Shown: piece after piece, positions 46,301 to 58,300 of the stretch | How the letters are laid out: the number at the start of each line of letters is the position of its first letter | Position numbering within the stretch: position 1 is the stretch's first letter | Assembly (NCBI RefSeq): GCF_901000735.1 | Contig: NC_081547.1 | Span: forward strand, 22,010,838-22,074,837 | Direction: 5' to 3' | From: Corylus avellana | Lineage: Eukaryota > Streptophyta > Magnoliopsida > Fagales > Betulaceae | DNA length: 64,000 nucleotides | Position numbers and translations under genes: made by a program | Notes under the pieces: model-generated | What the model was told of the DNA's origin: nothing | The model's database searches: none | What the model saw: only the letters and a program-made list of their open reading frames with translations

Positions 46301-47410
46301 TTGGTTTGGAGAGGCAATGCAAGGGGAACCTTTTCGGTTAGTAGTGCCTATTATATGGCAAAAGACCGTGCAACTGCTCATCACGCGGAATGCTCTGTGA
46401 GGGTAAAAGATAACGAGATCTGGAAGGAGATTTGGAAGTTACAAATTCCAAACTCTTGGAAGAATTTCATGTGGCGTGCTTGCCATAACTTTCTTCCTAC
46501 CAGGGAGAATTTGGAAAGGCGCAAGATTATCCAGGATCCATCTTGTCCTATCTGCGGTAGGGAAAAGGAAACGGTCTACCATGTGTTATGGGAATGCATC
46601 GCTACAAAAGATGTGTGGGGCGCGAGCAAAAAAATATTCCAGAAGAGCTGTTTTAGTGCCCATGACTTTTTACAAGTGGCTGAACATTTCTTTCACAAAT
46701 GCGATAGAGAGAATCTGCAGATGTTTGTAATTACAGCTCAGAAAATTTGGTTTAGACGAAACACATGGTTACATGAAGGAAATTTTGAACATCCAAATAT
46801 GTTAGTTCAAAGTGCTCAGCGAGCTGTCGAGGAGATACAGTCCCTGCACCAGAGTCGTGAGGAAAGTCCGGCTGGGATAATGGAGAAATGGCAGAAACCA
46901 GAAGAGGGGTGGCTTAAGCTAAACTGTGATGCTGCATGTGATCACCAACAGGGCTATACGGGGATGGGCGTGATTCTTCGAAATCATACTGGCCAGGTGA
47001 TGGCAGCAAGGAGCTCTACGAAGATGGGTTTTTTCGAACCTGCTGTTGCGGAGGCCATGTCTTTACTCCATGGAATTTTTCTCTGTAAGGAATTGGGCGT
47101 TCAAAATCTGATTGTTGAAGGGGATGCTCAGACCGTCATTAAGGCCTTACAGGAGGGGTCTCATACAGGAGCGCGATTTGGCCACATAGTTGACGATATG
47201 CGACTGGTTCTTCAGGAGATGACCAGGTGGCGAGCAGTTCATGCCCGTAGGGAGGCTAATGGAGCAGCCCACTCTCTTGCGAGACTGGCTTCTAGGAACG
47301 TCATAGATAGAACTTGGATCAATTCTGTTCCAGAGTGTATCTGTGATACTGTGTTACAAGAACTTCATGTTTCTGTGTGGCTGATTTTATCAATGAAATT
47401 CTCAAATTGA
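43271..47410 (+). pseudogene. LINE ORF2 polyprotein with a single in-frame stop
   Basis: Start ATG at 43271 (MIIISWNCRGLGNPRTVRDL). Domains in order: APE-type endonuclease with LGDFNEILDD, YTWNN, EKLDRA and SDHNP; reverse transcriptase with MKAPGPDGM, FRPISLCNVLYKLISKVLAN, IRQGDPISPYLF and the catalytic FADDSLLF; zf-RVT (MWRACHNFLPTRENL, CPICGREKE); RNase H (WLKLNCDAACD, AEAMSLL, VEGDAQTVIKAL, REANGAAHSLARLA). One TAG at 45002-45004 interrupts the sequence between GKKG and MAVKLDMSKAYDRVEW; the sister element has Phe at this position. Without that codon the protein would be 1379 aa, a normal length. All visible catalytic motifs are present, so inactivation may rest on this one codon. Confidence 0.93.
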
Positions 47411-47786
47411 TTCAAAAAAAAAAAACTAATTAGCTACCAAAAATGAAAAAGGTTCATAAGATTATTTTAAACCATAGTTTTACTCAATTACATAAACCTA
47501 CATGTCCATTAAATTTAAAAATTCATAAATTTTAGTTCCTATAAACTGAAACGTGTTAAATATGTGTTCCCATATATGTAGTTTAAAACGAAATATAAAG
47601 GAAAATAAAAATAAAAATAAAAACCTAGATTAATCAATTATAGAAAATGATTGATTAATCATTATATTCCAACAATGATACCACTTCTCCTCCACTACAC
47701 AATCTATTATGGTAAACTTTTGTCTTTCAGGAGTGAATTTTCTCCTCATAAACAATTTTTTTGAGAAATTTTTCTATTACATTGAC

Positions 47787-48191
47787 AAAAATAAAGAAGT
47801 GTTCTAAAATATATGAGCATGTTGATATCTGATTACAGTTATGTTTTAATTTTGTAAACAAAAGAATGTTGTTAGTTTAATTTTTCTTTTTAGAAAGAAA
47901 GAGATAAAAAACAGTGGCAGGAATATTGGAACACCCAAAAACAAAAATGAACAACAAAAGTCAATTAAATTTACAAAAGAAAATTTGTAACTTGTATTAA
48001 ATAAAATTAAGAAAATTCGAATGAAAAATAATATATAAATTAAGGACAAACAAAAATGTAACCAAATGAAAAATACTAATATAACTAAAGAAGAACTATC
48101 TTTTTGGTATATTTTTTTCAGTTCCAATGAAATCCACAAATATAAGAAAAGGTCGTGTCAAATAGATTTTTCTTTTTTTTTTTCAACCATC
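47787..48191. other. Intergenic, no gene seen
   Basis: AT-rich spacer with short low-complexity open frames only. Confidence 0.6.
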
Positions 48192-48199
48192 CTTCACAT

Positions 48200-48803
48200 C
48201 AGTGGCGAAGCCAGACAATTCATATTGGGGGTGCCGCTAAAATTTTTTTGGCGTCCTAAAATTTTCTCCACCCTAAAAATTTGGTAATTCACATAATATA
48301 TGCATCACAAAAAAATATCTATAAAAGTTCATAAATATGTGCTCAAATTGATATATTAGAAATGTAACATGTCGACACTATCAAAAAGACAGAAATACAA
48401 AAAAAAAAAAAAAGTGTCTAGAACTGCACTTTACGGTCTCTGAGAAGTACAAAATCATCAAGTATAGAATCTAAATCGAAGCTCTCAGCAAGTTAAATCA
48501 ATCAATTCATAAACCTAAAATTTATTCATGAACCTAAAATTTTCAAGTTAAATCACGACCTCATAAGAGACAATCAAAGTTTATAAACATTAAACAACAA
48601 AATAAACAATCATATGGATATTAAAGTTTACCATGCATATGTATTAAATAAGGATTTTTTTTGGTTACCATACATATGTATTAAGTTTCGGTATTATTAA
48701 AGTTTACCATACACAGCAACATTCTTATTTTTTTTTTTTGGGCGGAATTTAAATCTTTGAGGGTGCCATGGCACCCCCAAAGGCCTATATGGCTCCGCCA
48801 CTA
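48200..48803. mobile_element. hAT-type non-autonomous element, 604 bp
   Basis: The left end is CAGTGGCGAAGCCAGA, and the right end is the inverted partner TATGGCTCCGCCACTA. An 8-bp duplication CTTCACAT lies at 48192-48199 and 48804-48811. CAGTG termini with 8-bp duplications are typical of hAT elements. Subterminal GGGGGTGCC and GGCACCCCC also mirror each other. No transposase is encoded. Confidence 0.88.
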
Positions 48804-48811
48804 CTTCACAT

Positions 48812-49168
48812 CTATATATATATATATAATAATAAAGACAGAGTTCACCGCATATTGACATGTTTCACGTGTGATTATTTACTAATTTGTGCACTCACGC
48901 TTTATCTTTTTACAAGTAAAACTTTTTTTTTTTTTTATAGATGACCCGTATTTCTTTAGATTATGGTGCACCAACCACCAAGGGTCTCCTAAGGGTCTAG
49001 ACATGCATGGGTATGTACATTATCTTTTTGAGACCGTGGAGGGAGTTGCATACCTCTTAGAGGAGTTTGAGTTGGTCCGCTTAGGCTTTATGTACTGGTG
49101 ATACATATACTTAATTTTGGGTTGTTGAGGATCCTGATTATAACCCATTATATCTTTCTATTTTTATG
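48812..49168. other. Spacer with one exon-like stretch
   Basis: After a T tract and TTTATAG, a plus-strand frame (48940-49101) encodes HGYVHYLFETVEGVAYLLEE and ends VRLGFMYW-stop. It is protein-like but short and matches nothing I recognise. It may be a relic belonging to the retroelement pieces that follow. Confidence 0.3.
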
Positions 49169-49797
49169 TATATTTCTGATTGCTAGACTTTGATACTTAT
49201 TATTTTGGTAACCTAGACTTGATGGATGTTGAAATTATTATGCTAAGTTATGTTATGATGTTTTAAGTTACTTTACTGATAGTAGAATCTGGTTATTTAC
49301 AGTTTTGCCTTGGTTTTGTGGCTATCATGTTTGATTGTAAAATAAATAAATAGACCTTTCACATCATTGTTATCCGATTAGGGGTAGGTGTAACTCTTCG
49401 AGTTATTTTCTTATTAAATAAACTTGAGGATGTTACATAGACACTTTGCAGGTTCATTGCCTTTAATAAACTATAAGAGGTGTTACAACAAAAGCACGCA
49501 AGAGACGCTTGTTCACTACCACAAATTTGGTCGCACTGAGTTACATTTGTGATGTCCTTTTTGTTGTAATTTACCCTCAAATGTAAGATGTTCTTTTACA
49601 TTGAGGACAAGGACATCAACTAATGGAACTTCTTGAGATAGGAACTATAACTTACAAAAAAAAAAGAGTTTTGGGGTGAAGTTTTGCTCTAACAAAATCT
49701 GGTATTGTAGTTTGGGCACAGTTATAGCACAGCCAAAAGGATTAGACCGTTGAAGAGAGGGTTGGAGAGAGGAAGGGGGAGGCCAGAGGGATAGGAT
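49169..49797 (+). repeat. 0.64-kb dispersed direct repeat, copy 2
   Basis: Same segment as 213-857, same orientation, about 49 kb apart. It extends through TTACATTGAGGACAAGGACA and ends at GGGATAGGA, where the two copies diverge. Confidence 0.85.
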
Positions 49798-51142
49798 TCA
49801 CCCTTAAAAACCCACTTGTAAGAGGAGGGTATCCAATAACTTATATACGCATGATTAAGATTTACTTAAGCCATGTAAAACACTTAGGATCATCACATAT
49901 CATCATACTCTACAGTCGATGTCTACGGCGTCCCACTCTATCGACACTTGTCCAATGATAACCTTTTTCTTATTTGGTAGCTCCACTCACCTATAAATAT
50001 TCAATGGCTTAACACTATATTCATACATAGTACCAAGACATTTTAATCTAGCTTACAAGTTAGCCCCTCCGTGACTCAACCAAAAAGTCCCAACCCCTTC
50101 AATCCCATACTTGACATGACGGTTATTTTTTATACTAAATTATACAAACTTTGAATATTAACTCACCATTAAAAGCCGCTTTTTAAGGATGGATTTTACC
50201 CAAGGTTTGTATAATTTAATATTAGAGCTAGCCACCACATCGAGTATGAGATTAGATGCAGCTCGTCGAGTATATGATCGAAAGGTTGTAGCTTTGTGGT
50301 CGAGTCACGAAATGGGCAATCTTAGGCTAGATTAAAATGTCTTATGACTATATATGAGCATAGTGTTAAGCCATTGAATAATGTTAGATAAGTGAAGTCA
50401 CCAAAAGACACAAGGCTATCACCAGGTCAGTATCGATAGAGTGGGCCGCCATAGACGTCAGCTGTAGAGCATGGTGGTATGTTATAATTCTAAGTGTCCA
50501 ATATGGTTTAAGTGCAATTTTAATCATGCGCATATAAGTCAGTGGACATTCATCATTTGCAAGCCGATTTTCAAATGCGAGTCCTACCCAAAATTTGTAT
50601 CATTTGCTATCAAAGACACCTACCACGTCAAATATGGGATCAAACAAGTCGCAGCTTTGTAGTCGAGTCACAAAGGGGGCGACCTATAAGATGGATTAAA
50701 ATGTTTTGGTACTATGTTAGGGCATAGTGTTAAGCCACTTAATACTGATAGGTGAGTAGAATTGCCAAAAGAGAAAGAACTACCACTAACCCAAAGTTGA
50801 TATAGAGTGAGTTGCCATGGACGTCAGTTGCAAAGCATGATGGTATATTATAATCTTAAGTATCTCACATACCTTAAGTATAAACTTAACTATGCGTATA
50901 AAAACTCTTGGGTACCCTCCTCTTGCAACCCAATTTTCAAATGTGAGTTCTACCCAAAGTCTATAATAGTGCCATCCCTCCCCCGCTCCAATTCATGTTG
51001 CCCCTCCTCCTATAAATCTACTACCCCTCCAGCCTCCCCTGCCGTCTCTCCGAGAGTCTTATCCCTTTTGGTTGTGCTATGACTGCCCATGCTACAACAC
51101 CAGATTTTGTTGAAGCAAAACCGCACCCCAAAGGGTGGTGTC
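49668..51142. mobile_element. Inverted-repeat element with internal repeated units
   Basis: The left arm, AGTTTTGGGGTGAAGTTTTG through AGCACAGCCAAAAGGATTAG, is inverted at 50975-51142 (CCTTTTGGTTGTGCTATGAC through GCAAAACCGCACCCCAAAG). Inside, a unit of about 380 bp occurs three times: inverted at about 49798-50150, direct at about 50185-50590 and direct at about 50591-50960. Shared words are CATAGTGTTAAGCCA, TAGAGTGGGCCGCCATAG (or variant) and AATTTTCAAATG. No coding sequence or clear target duplication was found. Confidence 0.7.
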
Positions 51143-52075
51143 AAATAACTCATTTTTATTTCTTCTTAGTTTTCTTTTCTTACAGGGAGAAAGGGAACCA
51201 TCAGCAGCTTTCGAGGTTGAATTGATATGCATCTCTAATTATTTAAAAATTTGCACAAAGTTTTATTAGTTATTAATGCTAAATATTTAAAGTGACTGAT
51301 GGCCCACAGCTGTTAGCTAGTGAGACGTCTACAAATGTCAAGCTTTGCTTATGATATATTTTTTGTGGAAACACTCTAAAAGTCACAAATTCATACTGGA
51401 AATTAATTTTTTTCTGTGACGTTTGTAGTTTCTTCTATACCGTCTCCTTTCAAACAACTATGAAGATTTGCTTTGGCCATGGCTCCCCCGGTGAGAGCCG
51501 GTTCTTTCTTCTTCAACAGGCATGAAGGTGGAGCCCTAGGCTCTTCCCACTAGAAGGAAGTTAATGGCTTCTTCTTGTTCTATTTTGCTCTCCAGTGGGG
51601 GTTCTTTCATGAGTCTCTGGACACAATAGTGTTAGACAGGGAAAGGAAGCATAATTGGGCATCTCAAATATTTTCAAAGGGTACATGCTTGAATGGGTTA
51701 TCTGGAATAGAGTGTTTTCTGGTTGTCCGCCAAAATTCTAAACCATAGTGTTTTACCACATTTGATCCCATTAATAATTTAAAACTCTTTCTTCCGTGGG
51801 AAACAAGTCATAGGATCAGTCAAAAAAACAAGTGTGGGAAACAAGAAAGATTCGGATAGCTGGCCACTATTTGCTTGATAAGTGAGTGCTAAGGGCCGTT
51901 CAAGCAGGCTGCACTGAGATTTGATACATAAAACATAATTGAACTTCAATAATTGGAAGAAGAGTTGAGAGGAAAAAATATAAATTCTTTTTCGAAGAAT
52001 TTCCTTCCCAAAAGTAAAATGGCATTCAATTGTTAATACTCCTACAGCATTTACCTCAGAATTTGATTAAACATG
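51143..52075. other. Intergenic, no gene seen
   Basis: No coding frame or structured repeat could be supported. The right part probably includes the polyadenylation region of the TOPLESS gene. Confidence 0.6.
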
Positions 52076-52325
52076 TCAAATCTACATATTTTGCAGTGTC
52101 CTTGCTTGAGTAAATTACATGTCATCAACCGCAAACTGCGCAACAAAATCAAATATGAATGAGAAAGAGAAGAAAACATAATATATCAACATTGAAGTTC
52201 TGGAGATTCAACAAAACTACAAATGCTCTTAAAAAACAGAAGAAGAAGAAGTGTAGAGGATACCTAAATTTGAGATGGGCCAGCAAGCAAGCATGTAAAA
52301 GAACTTGTCACTGGCAGCTGTTTGA
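52076..52325 (-). other. Probable 3' untranslated region of the TOPLESS gene
   Basis: Directly after the stop codon (52328-52326) the minus strand is T-rich, with a (TTC)n tract near 52245. The end is inferred from composition; no single poly-A signal is decisive. Confidence 0.45.
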
Positions 52326-55300
52326 TCATCTCTGGGCTTGCTCTGAACCTGAAGCTCCAACTGAAGGAGAAGCTGACACACTGCTCGCTGACCCATTCTC
52401 AACCGGTGGAGGCACACCCCATTTGCCTTCAGATTCAAGGGGCTCAAAGACATGAACCCCCCCATCTGAAAGCCCTAACGCAAATTGATTTGGTTCTTGC
52501 GGATGAGCCGCAATCACGAGTGGTTGAACATTAGAGCTGCTGCATTGAGGAAACAAAGGATTGGAATCTACAATAGCTATCACATGTATAGGTCGGTAGA
52601 GAGAGCGATTAATTTTTCCATTGCCAAGTAAAATAACAAAAATGATTGAAAAAACATGACATACATAGAACTGACAAATTCTTCAGTACTGGACAAGCAC
52701 TTTTACCAGTTTAGAGACCAGCTTCATTCAAATGTAGATGCAATTGCAAAGAATTCAGCATATTTTGGAACCTCGGTCTGAGCGGTCCAGTAAACTATCC
52801 AGTGTAAAATATTTTACCGAAAACCAAAATTATGTTTCAATTTCACTTTCCAATTTATGAGATATCTTTTTACCTTTTTAATTAAATATTCTAAGGAATT
52901 TGCAAAAGAAAATGAATTATTGTGAAGGATGAAAAGTCAGCCGAACACATCATGCATTGCTAGGTCAATTGAGTTCCAATTAGAAGAATTCCTTATGCAG
53001 GAAGAATTATTTTTGTCCATTTTTTCTAAAGCTGGAAACTGATCTGAATAAGCCCAAGTTGGCTTGGAGGTAGAGAACTACCTCACGCTAGCAGGAAGAT
53101 AAGCAGAAGGATTGATTCGACAGCGTAGTCTGAGATTGGCAGCACTAAACACACAGACTGTTGCATCTAGGAAGCTGGCATATACCAACTGGCTATCACA
53201 TGAGAATGTTGCATGAGAGATGGGAGCAGATTCTCGTGAGACCCACTGGAAATAGAAGAATTCATATTAGAAAAAAATATATATATTTTTTGAAAGCAAT
53301 ATGTTACTTCCCCCAAAATAAAGCACTTATAAATTAAAATACCTGCTTTACACATTCCAGCTTTGTTGTTTCATATATGGCAAGCTGAGTTTCATGTACA
53401 ACCAGAAAGTGTGTTTGGTCCTGATGGAACTGTACACGTGTGTCTGACTGTGCTGGAGTTCTTCCAGCTGGAAGTTGCAAGTATCTGGTCTTCTGCTTTT
53501 CCCATGCATCAGATTTCCATACACAAAGCTAGAGAAAGAATAAGTACCATTGTAAGTGAACAATTTATAAATACCATGAGAATGACTGATTACATCCGAT
53601 TCAGAATTTAGGAATAATTCATTGATGATAATAATTCACACTTCGATGATCGTTTGGAAAATTCATTGTATCAATTCCGGAGAAAATCAACAATGAACAA
53701 GAGTCAGTAAAAGCATTGCATGTCAGAGAAGAAATAAGCATTGATTGTTAGTTGGGAATTATTTAAAGACGTCATACAAATAAGTTCCAACGTCAATTAG
53801 TCATTTAATCATATCAAGGCTGAATTTCTGCAGGCCTTTTAGAGAGCAGTAGATAAGGGTTAGCTCTGCCTTGCTGAAACCGAATGGTGGTTGCAGATTC
53901 ATTAAAGAATGAGATCTAGGTCATTGATTAGTTTGACTTCAATCACAATTTCACAACTAAATCAGGAAAGCAAGACCAATTTGCAACACATCTGAATAGG
54001 AAAATTATTACCTGAGCATCCGCTCCAGATGAAACTAACACATTCAGTAAATGAGAAAAGGCAAGGCCAGTTATTCTTTTAGTGTGTCCTTTAAGCTTGC
54101 TCTTAACCTGCATCAAGAAAATTGTAAGCAAATAACATCCCAAACCATTAATATTATAGATTGTGTCCATATACTACATCATACTTCATCTACGCGAACA
54201 TTATATATCTGAATTGTGGAATCATCCATGCCAATGGCGATAATGTTGTTATCTTGTGGATGGAAAGCAAGAAATGTTGCTGCAGGTGGCGGTGGCATGA
54301 AAGTTGTCATTGTCTGCAGTTGCATAAGGAAATTGAAATTGGTCAAATGAAAAATAAAAATAAACTTCAAGCTACATAGGACTCATGGGTTACCTTAAAT
54401 GTCATCATATTGAATAACGAAATCTTTCCTCCAGATGCTGACATTACGTAAGAATCATTCTTGGACAAAGCAAAACAGGGCACAGCCTCTTCAGGACTAG
54501 TGTCAGCAACATCATTGGTCATTAGAATGCCACTTGGTGGTTGCCATAATTGAGGTGACACACTGGCAGTCGCCTGCAATATAAAGCACCAAGTTTGTAG
54601 ATAAAGGAACTCAATTTTCATAACTATGATGAAAGAGCTACTAAGGTTGACACAAGTTTCTTTCACTTGTCCTTGTACCTTGCCAGAAGAATTACGATCA
54701 CTTCGCTGCCATTTCCAGAGCAGATGAATGGCATTTGATGCTAATGCTAAAACAGCATTACCTGAATTCGTATAGATTAACCTCGATATCTGTAATAATC
54801 ATGGAGAATGCTAATGAGGATATTTTTGTCAGAAACAAAATGGATCAGATAAAACTTATGAGTCAAATTGGTGTTGGAAGTTCATGAATTGATCAAATAC
54901 AGAGTAGCCCAATATATTAAAATGAAAAGGCCAGATATATTCAGCAATCATATTGTTAAAAGGGAAAGTGTTTGCTGTTTAATTCTAATTCTGCTATAGA
55001 CAGATAAGATAAAGAGACAATTGCAAAATAGATGTTAAAGTATTAATTAAATGATTAAATTTACCATTTCCTATCAACATAAACTTTTAGAATAACTGGT
55101 GGTTTAATATGGTAAAGCAACGATTCTGAGTTTGAAACTTGTCTCCGTTATTTATTTATCATTTCAAATCAAATACTACACATGTTGTTTAGTCTCACAC
55201 GCGAGGGGGAGTATTAAAAGTATTATTAATTAAATTTTACTCTTTCCTATCAGCTTAAACTTATGAGATAAGTAGTAAATTTAACAATAAAGTTAATTAG

Positions 55301-58300
55301 AACATTTCTATATTTTCAGGAATAACCCTTATAAATTACAAGAGGCTATAAAGTTTGAAAGACAGCTGCATATTAATTTATGCTGGACAGCTTGAGGTCC
55401 CATGTTTATCAACCCTTACAATCCTCAAGGGTAACAGCAATATCAACCCTCATCAATCCAATGCTCATGAATCGAATCTACTCTATATGCCACTTGAATT
55501 TAAATTCCCGTTCTAGTTCCTAGCAAAACATAAATGTTGAAGAGTAACCTTATATAGAAGGTCTGCAGTTCATGAGCATTAAGTGAATAATGACTGTTGA
55601 TTTCCCTTTCAATTTGCTTATTGACTGTTAGGGATGTGGGCATAATAGACCTAATTTTTCCCAACACTAATTGTGCCAACAGGTCATCTTCGAATCAGTA
55701 TAAAGTAGCATTTAGGCCCAATATGTTGACTTAATCCTCTTGATCCTGTTGCCATATATGGCATCCGAGTAAGGTTAATCTGAAAACCTAATATTACCTC
55801 AATAAATAAAGAGATTCATCACCTACACACTCCCACTTGTGGTATAATGCAATACATTCTTTCAAGTGGAATTTTTCTCATATTTCTTAGTTCAGTATCT
55901 AGGATTTCATATCGTATCAATCAGTTATTTTTCTTCTTCTTTAAAGCCAAGTTGGATTTAATCCCATGTTTTGTGCCTTTGCTTTAAAAAGCTCATCAGA
56001 TTCAATCATTTTCTCTAAATAAAACATCACCACAAACCCCTTCCCTTCCCTTCCTGTAAACATTATATCCCTCCTATCGAAACTTCAATTATTAGAACTG
56101 ATGATCATTGTCTGAAATAAGACAATAATAACAGAAAGTGGTCATTTTCTCTAGAAATCCACCTACTTTCTCCCGAAGTGTCTAATTACCACAATCAGAC
56201 TTCAGTTAGCATGATCCTCTTGAACAGAGCAGGGACAATCCCTGTGCTAACTGGATCTTAACACTCAGTTGCTTCGGCAGTTGTGTCTACCAAGAGGTAC
56301 TGACAAAGTAAATGAAGGAATTGGCTCCTCTCCTTTTGCCTTCGAAATGGAGGACTGGTTGGTATCCAATCATGATCTAATGGCTGTGATTCACCAATCT
56401 ATCCCTTCTATTTCAAAGGCAAAAGAAGAGGAGACAACCTGTAAATGAGCAATTGAGTTGAAATGAATGCATCAGCTTCTGGAAGCCAAGATGGCTTTAA
56501 AAGTGGGATTATAAGGGCATTTCACGCTAAACTGACCAATTAGCATTAGACAAGTACCATTTTTTATTTTTTTATTTTTTTAAAAAAATAAAAATAAAAA
56601 ATAAATAAAGAAGAAGAAAGAAAGTAATTAATGTTTTACTATATGCTTGGCAAGCTCAGAATACATAAGAATAAGAGTGTAAGGCATTACAGAGATGACA
56701 GTCCCCATCACTACCACAAAGCTAGCTTCCTTAAGTTTTGGGGCCTTCAGGGTGTTATACCTCAAAATCCATTATCAGTTGCCAATCAAAAAGCTTATGC
56801 AAACTAACAAGAAAATCACTGTGCTATGCTATTAACATCTCTGTCCTATAAGAAGTTTTTGGTCTATGAAAAGAGCAAGGATAAGGTAGGTGCATAGACA
56901 GGAAGAGACAGCAGCCAAAAACAGATTCGGAATGCATATGAAGCTGCTTTGTTTGAAATAAGCACTAATTTGTTCGTAGGAAAGAATGTAGCAATTGTTA
57001 AGTCAGTTATTTCATAACTCGAACTAATAGGAGATGGTGAATTTAATAATTTAATTTATATTGACACTCCTTACTTGAGGCAAAGTTTTCCTCCAAACTT
57101 GGATGTTACATGCATTTTGGACACATGCCAGCTTAAGACACCGGATTGGGGGAAATTTCTTCAACCCAATTTAGAAAAAAACTGTTCCCTCACATGTGAA
57201 ACTAAAGGACGCATGCAATTTTTTCATTGAAAATGGAGGTAAATTGTAGAGTCAGAATTCAAACTTAGGACCTCTACTCTAATATCAAGTTGAGAAATAT
57301 GAAAGTGGAAACAAGAGAAAATAAGAGAGATTGTCAAAAAGAGAGGACCCAAAATGAGGGTTACTGCTCCCACTAACATATTGTTTATATTAGCATTAAA
57401 AATACAATAGCATAATTGCCCTCTAATAATAATACTAACAATAATATTAAAATATTCCAATACATCAAAAGAGCACAAATAATATCAATAAATTTTAGAG
57501 AGGAACACAATACTGCTGAACTAGCCAAAGTACTAAGAACTGCCTTAAGAGTAAAAAAGCGGGATCTCAAACATAGTCAACCACTCATTATGTAAAAATA
57601 ATCATACTCAAACAAAGTTAGATAGCAAATATCAAACCTTGGTTACTCTTAGGTTTTCAGGTAGCCTCAAGGATCGGCATTGAGATTGTTCATTGATTTC
57701 GGTGAGCTTCCAAATCTTGGATTTGTCATTTGATTCTTCTGTTATCCTAGGTTTCACATCTCCCAAGTTCCGAGCATCCCCGTTCTGACAAGGTTAATAT
57801 TCTTGTCAATTTGATGTAGATTAAAAGAATAATAAATTCATGGTAGAAGCTCCATCTAATATAGACGCGAAAAAGATAATACAATAACAATAGAAAGAGT
57901 GATTGAATAATAATTGCCATCTAAGCTATGATGAGGAGAAAAATTATGAGGATCCAACTGATATATATTATATATATTAAAGGAAAGAAGAAGAAGAAGA
58001 AGAAGGAAAAAAAAAAAAAAAACATGTGCCACATACCATGCCAGAAATACCAACCATGGGGGCAACTCTATCTGCAAGTCCAGCACTAGTAGCTGCAGCT
58101 GCTGCTGCCGCTGCTGCAGCAGCTGAAATTGGGTTTATTGTTGGCTGCAAGAGATATCACATAATAACACAAGATTAGTTCATGCTGGGGTGAGGTGTCA
58201 CAACAATTACCAATCTGTTAAGGCTACCTTCGTCACAGCTTCTGATGTTCTTGATGCATCATAAGAAAGATTTTCAAATGTGCGTAATAGCCTAATACCA

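Larger units (their letters stand above)
41529..47425 (+). mobile_element. Nearly intact L1-type LINE with target duplication
   Basis: The duplication CTAATTAGCTA is at 41518-41528 and 47426-47436 (possibly 13 bp with leading AA), and a poly-A tail precedes the second copy. Length is about 5.9 kb. ORF1 is open, and ORF2 is open except for one stop at 45002. This makes it the youngest-looking LINE in the window. It sits inside one arm of a foldback element. Confidence 0.96.
40787..47786. mobile_element. Foldback (long inverted repeat) element interrupted by a LINE
   Basis: The left arm, 40787-41155, pairs with the right arm, 41495-41528 joined to 47437-47786, over about 365 bp (for example GATTAATCAATCATTTTCTA against its complement near 47650). 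Without the LINE the element is about 1.1 kb. The core (41410-41495) contains GGCCACCTTAGTTGGGGCTG and GGGTGGCTTCGGCCACCCC, close in style to the MULE-like cores at 3830-4310 and 21180. The terminal base pairs and target duplication could not be fixed, so the superfamily is open. Confidence 0.8.

Noticed and set aside
50807..51082. 91-codon frame ending in Pro/Ser-rich text
   Set aside because: It spans inner units and the arm of the inverted-repeat element; no domain.
52159..52534. Plus-strand frames opposite the last TOPLESS exon
   Set aside because: Antisense shadows of a coding exon and its 3' region.
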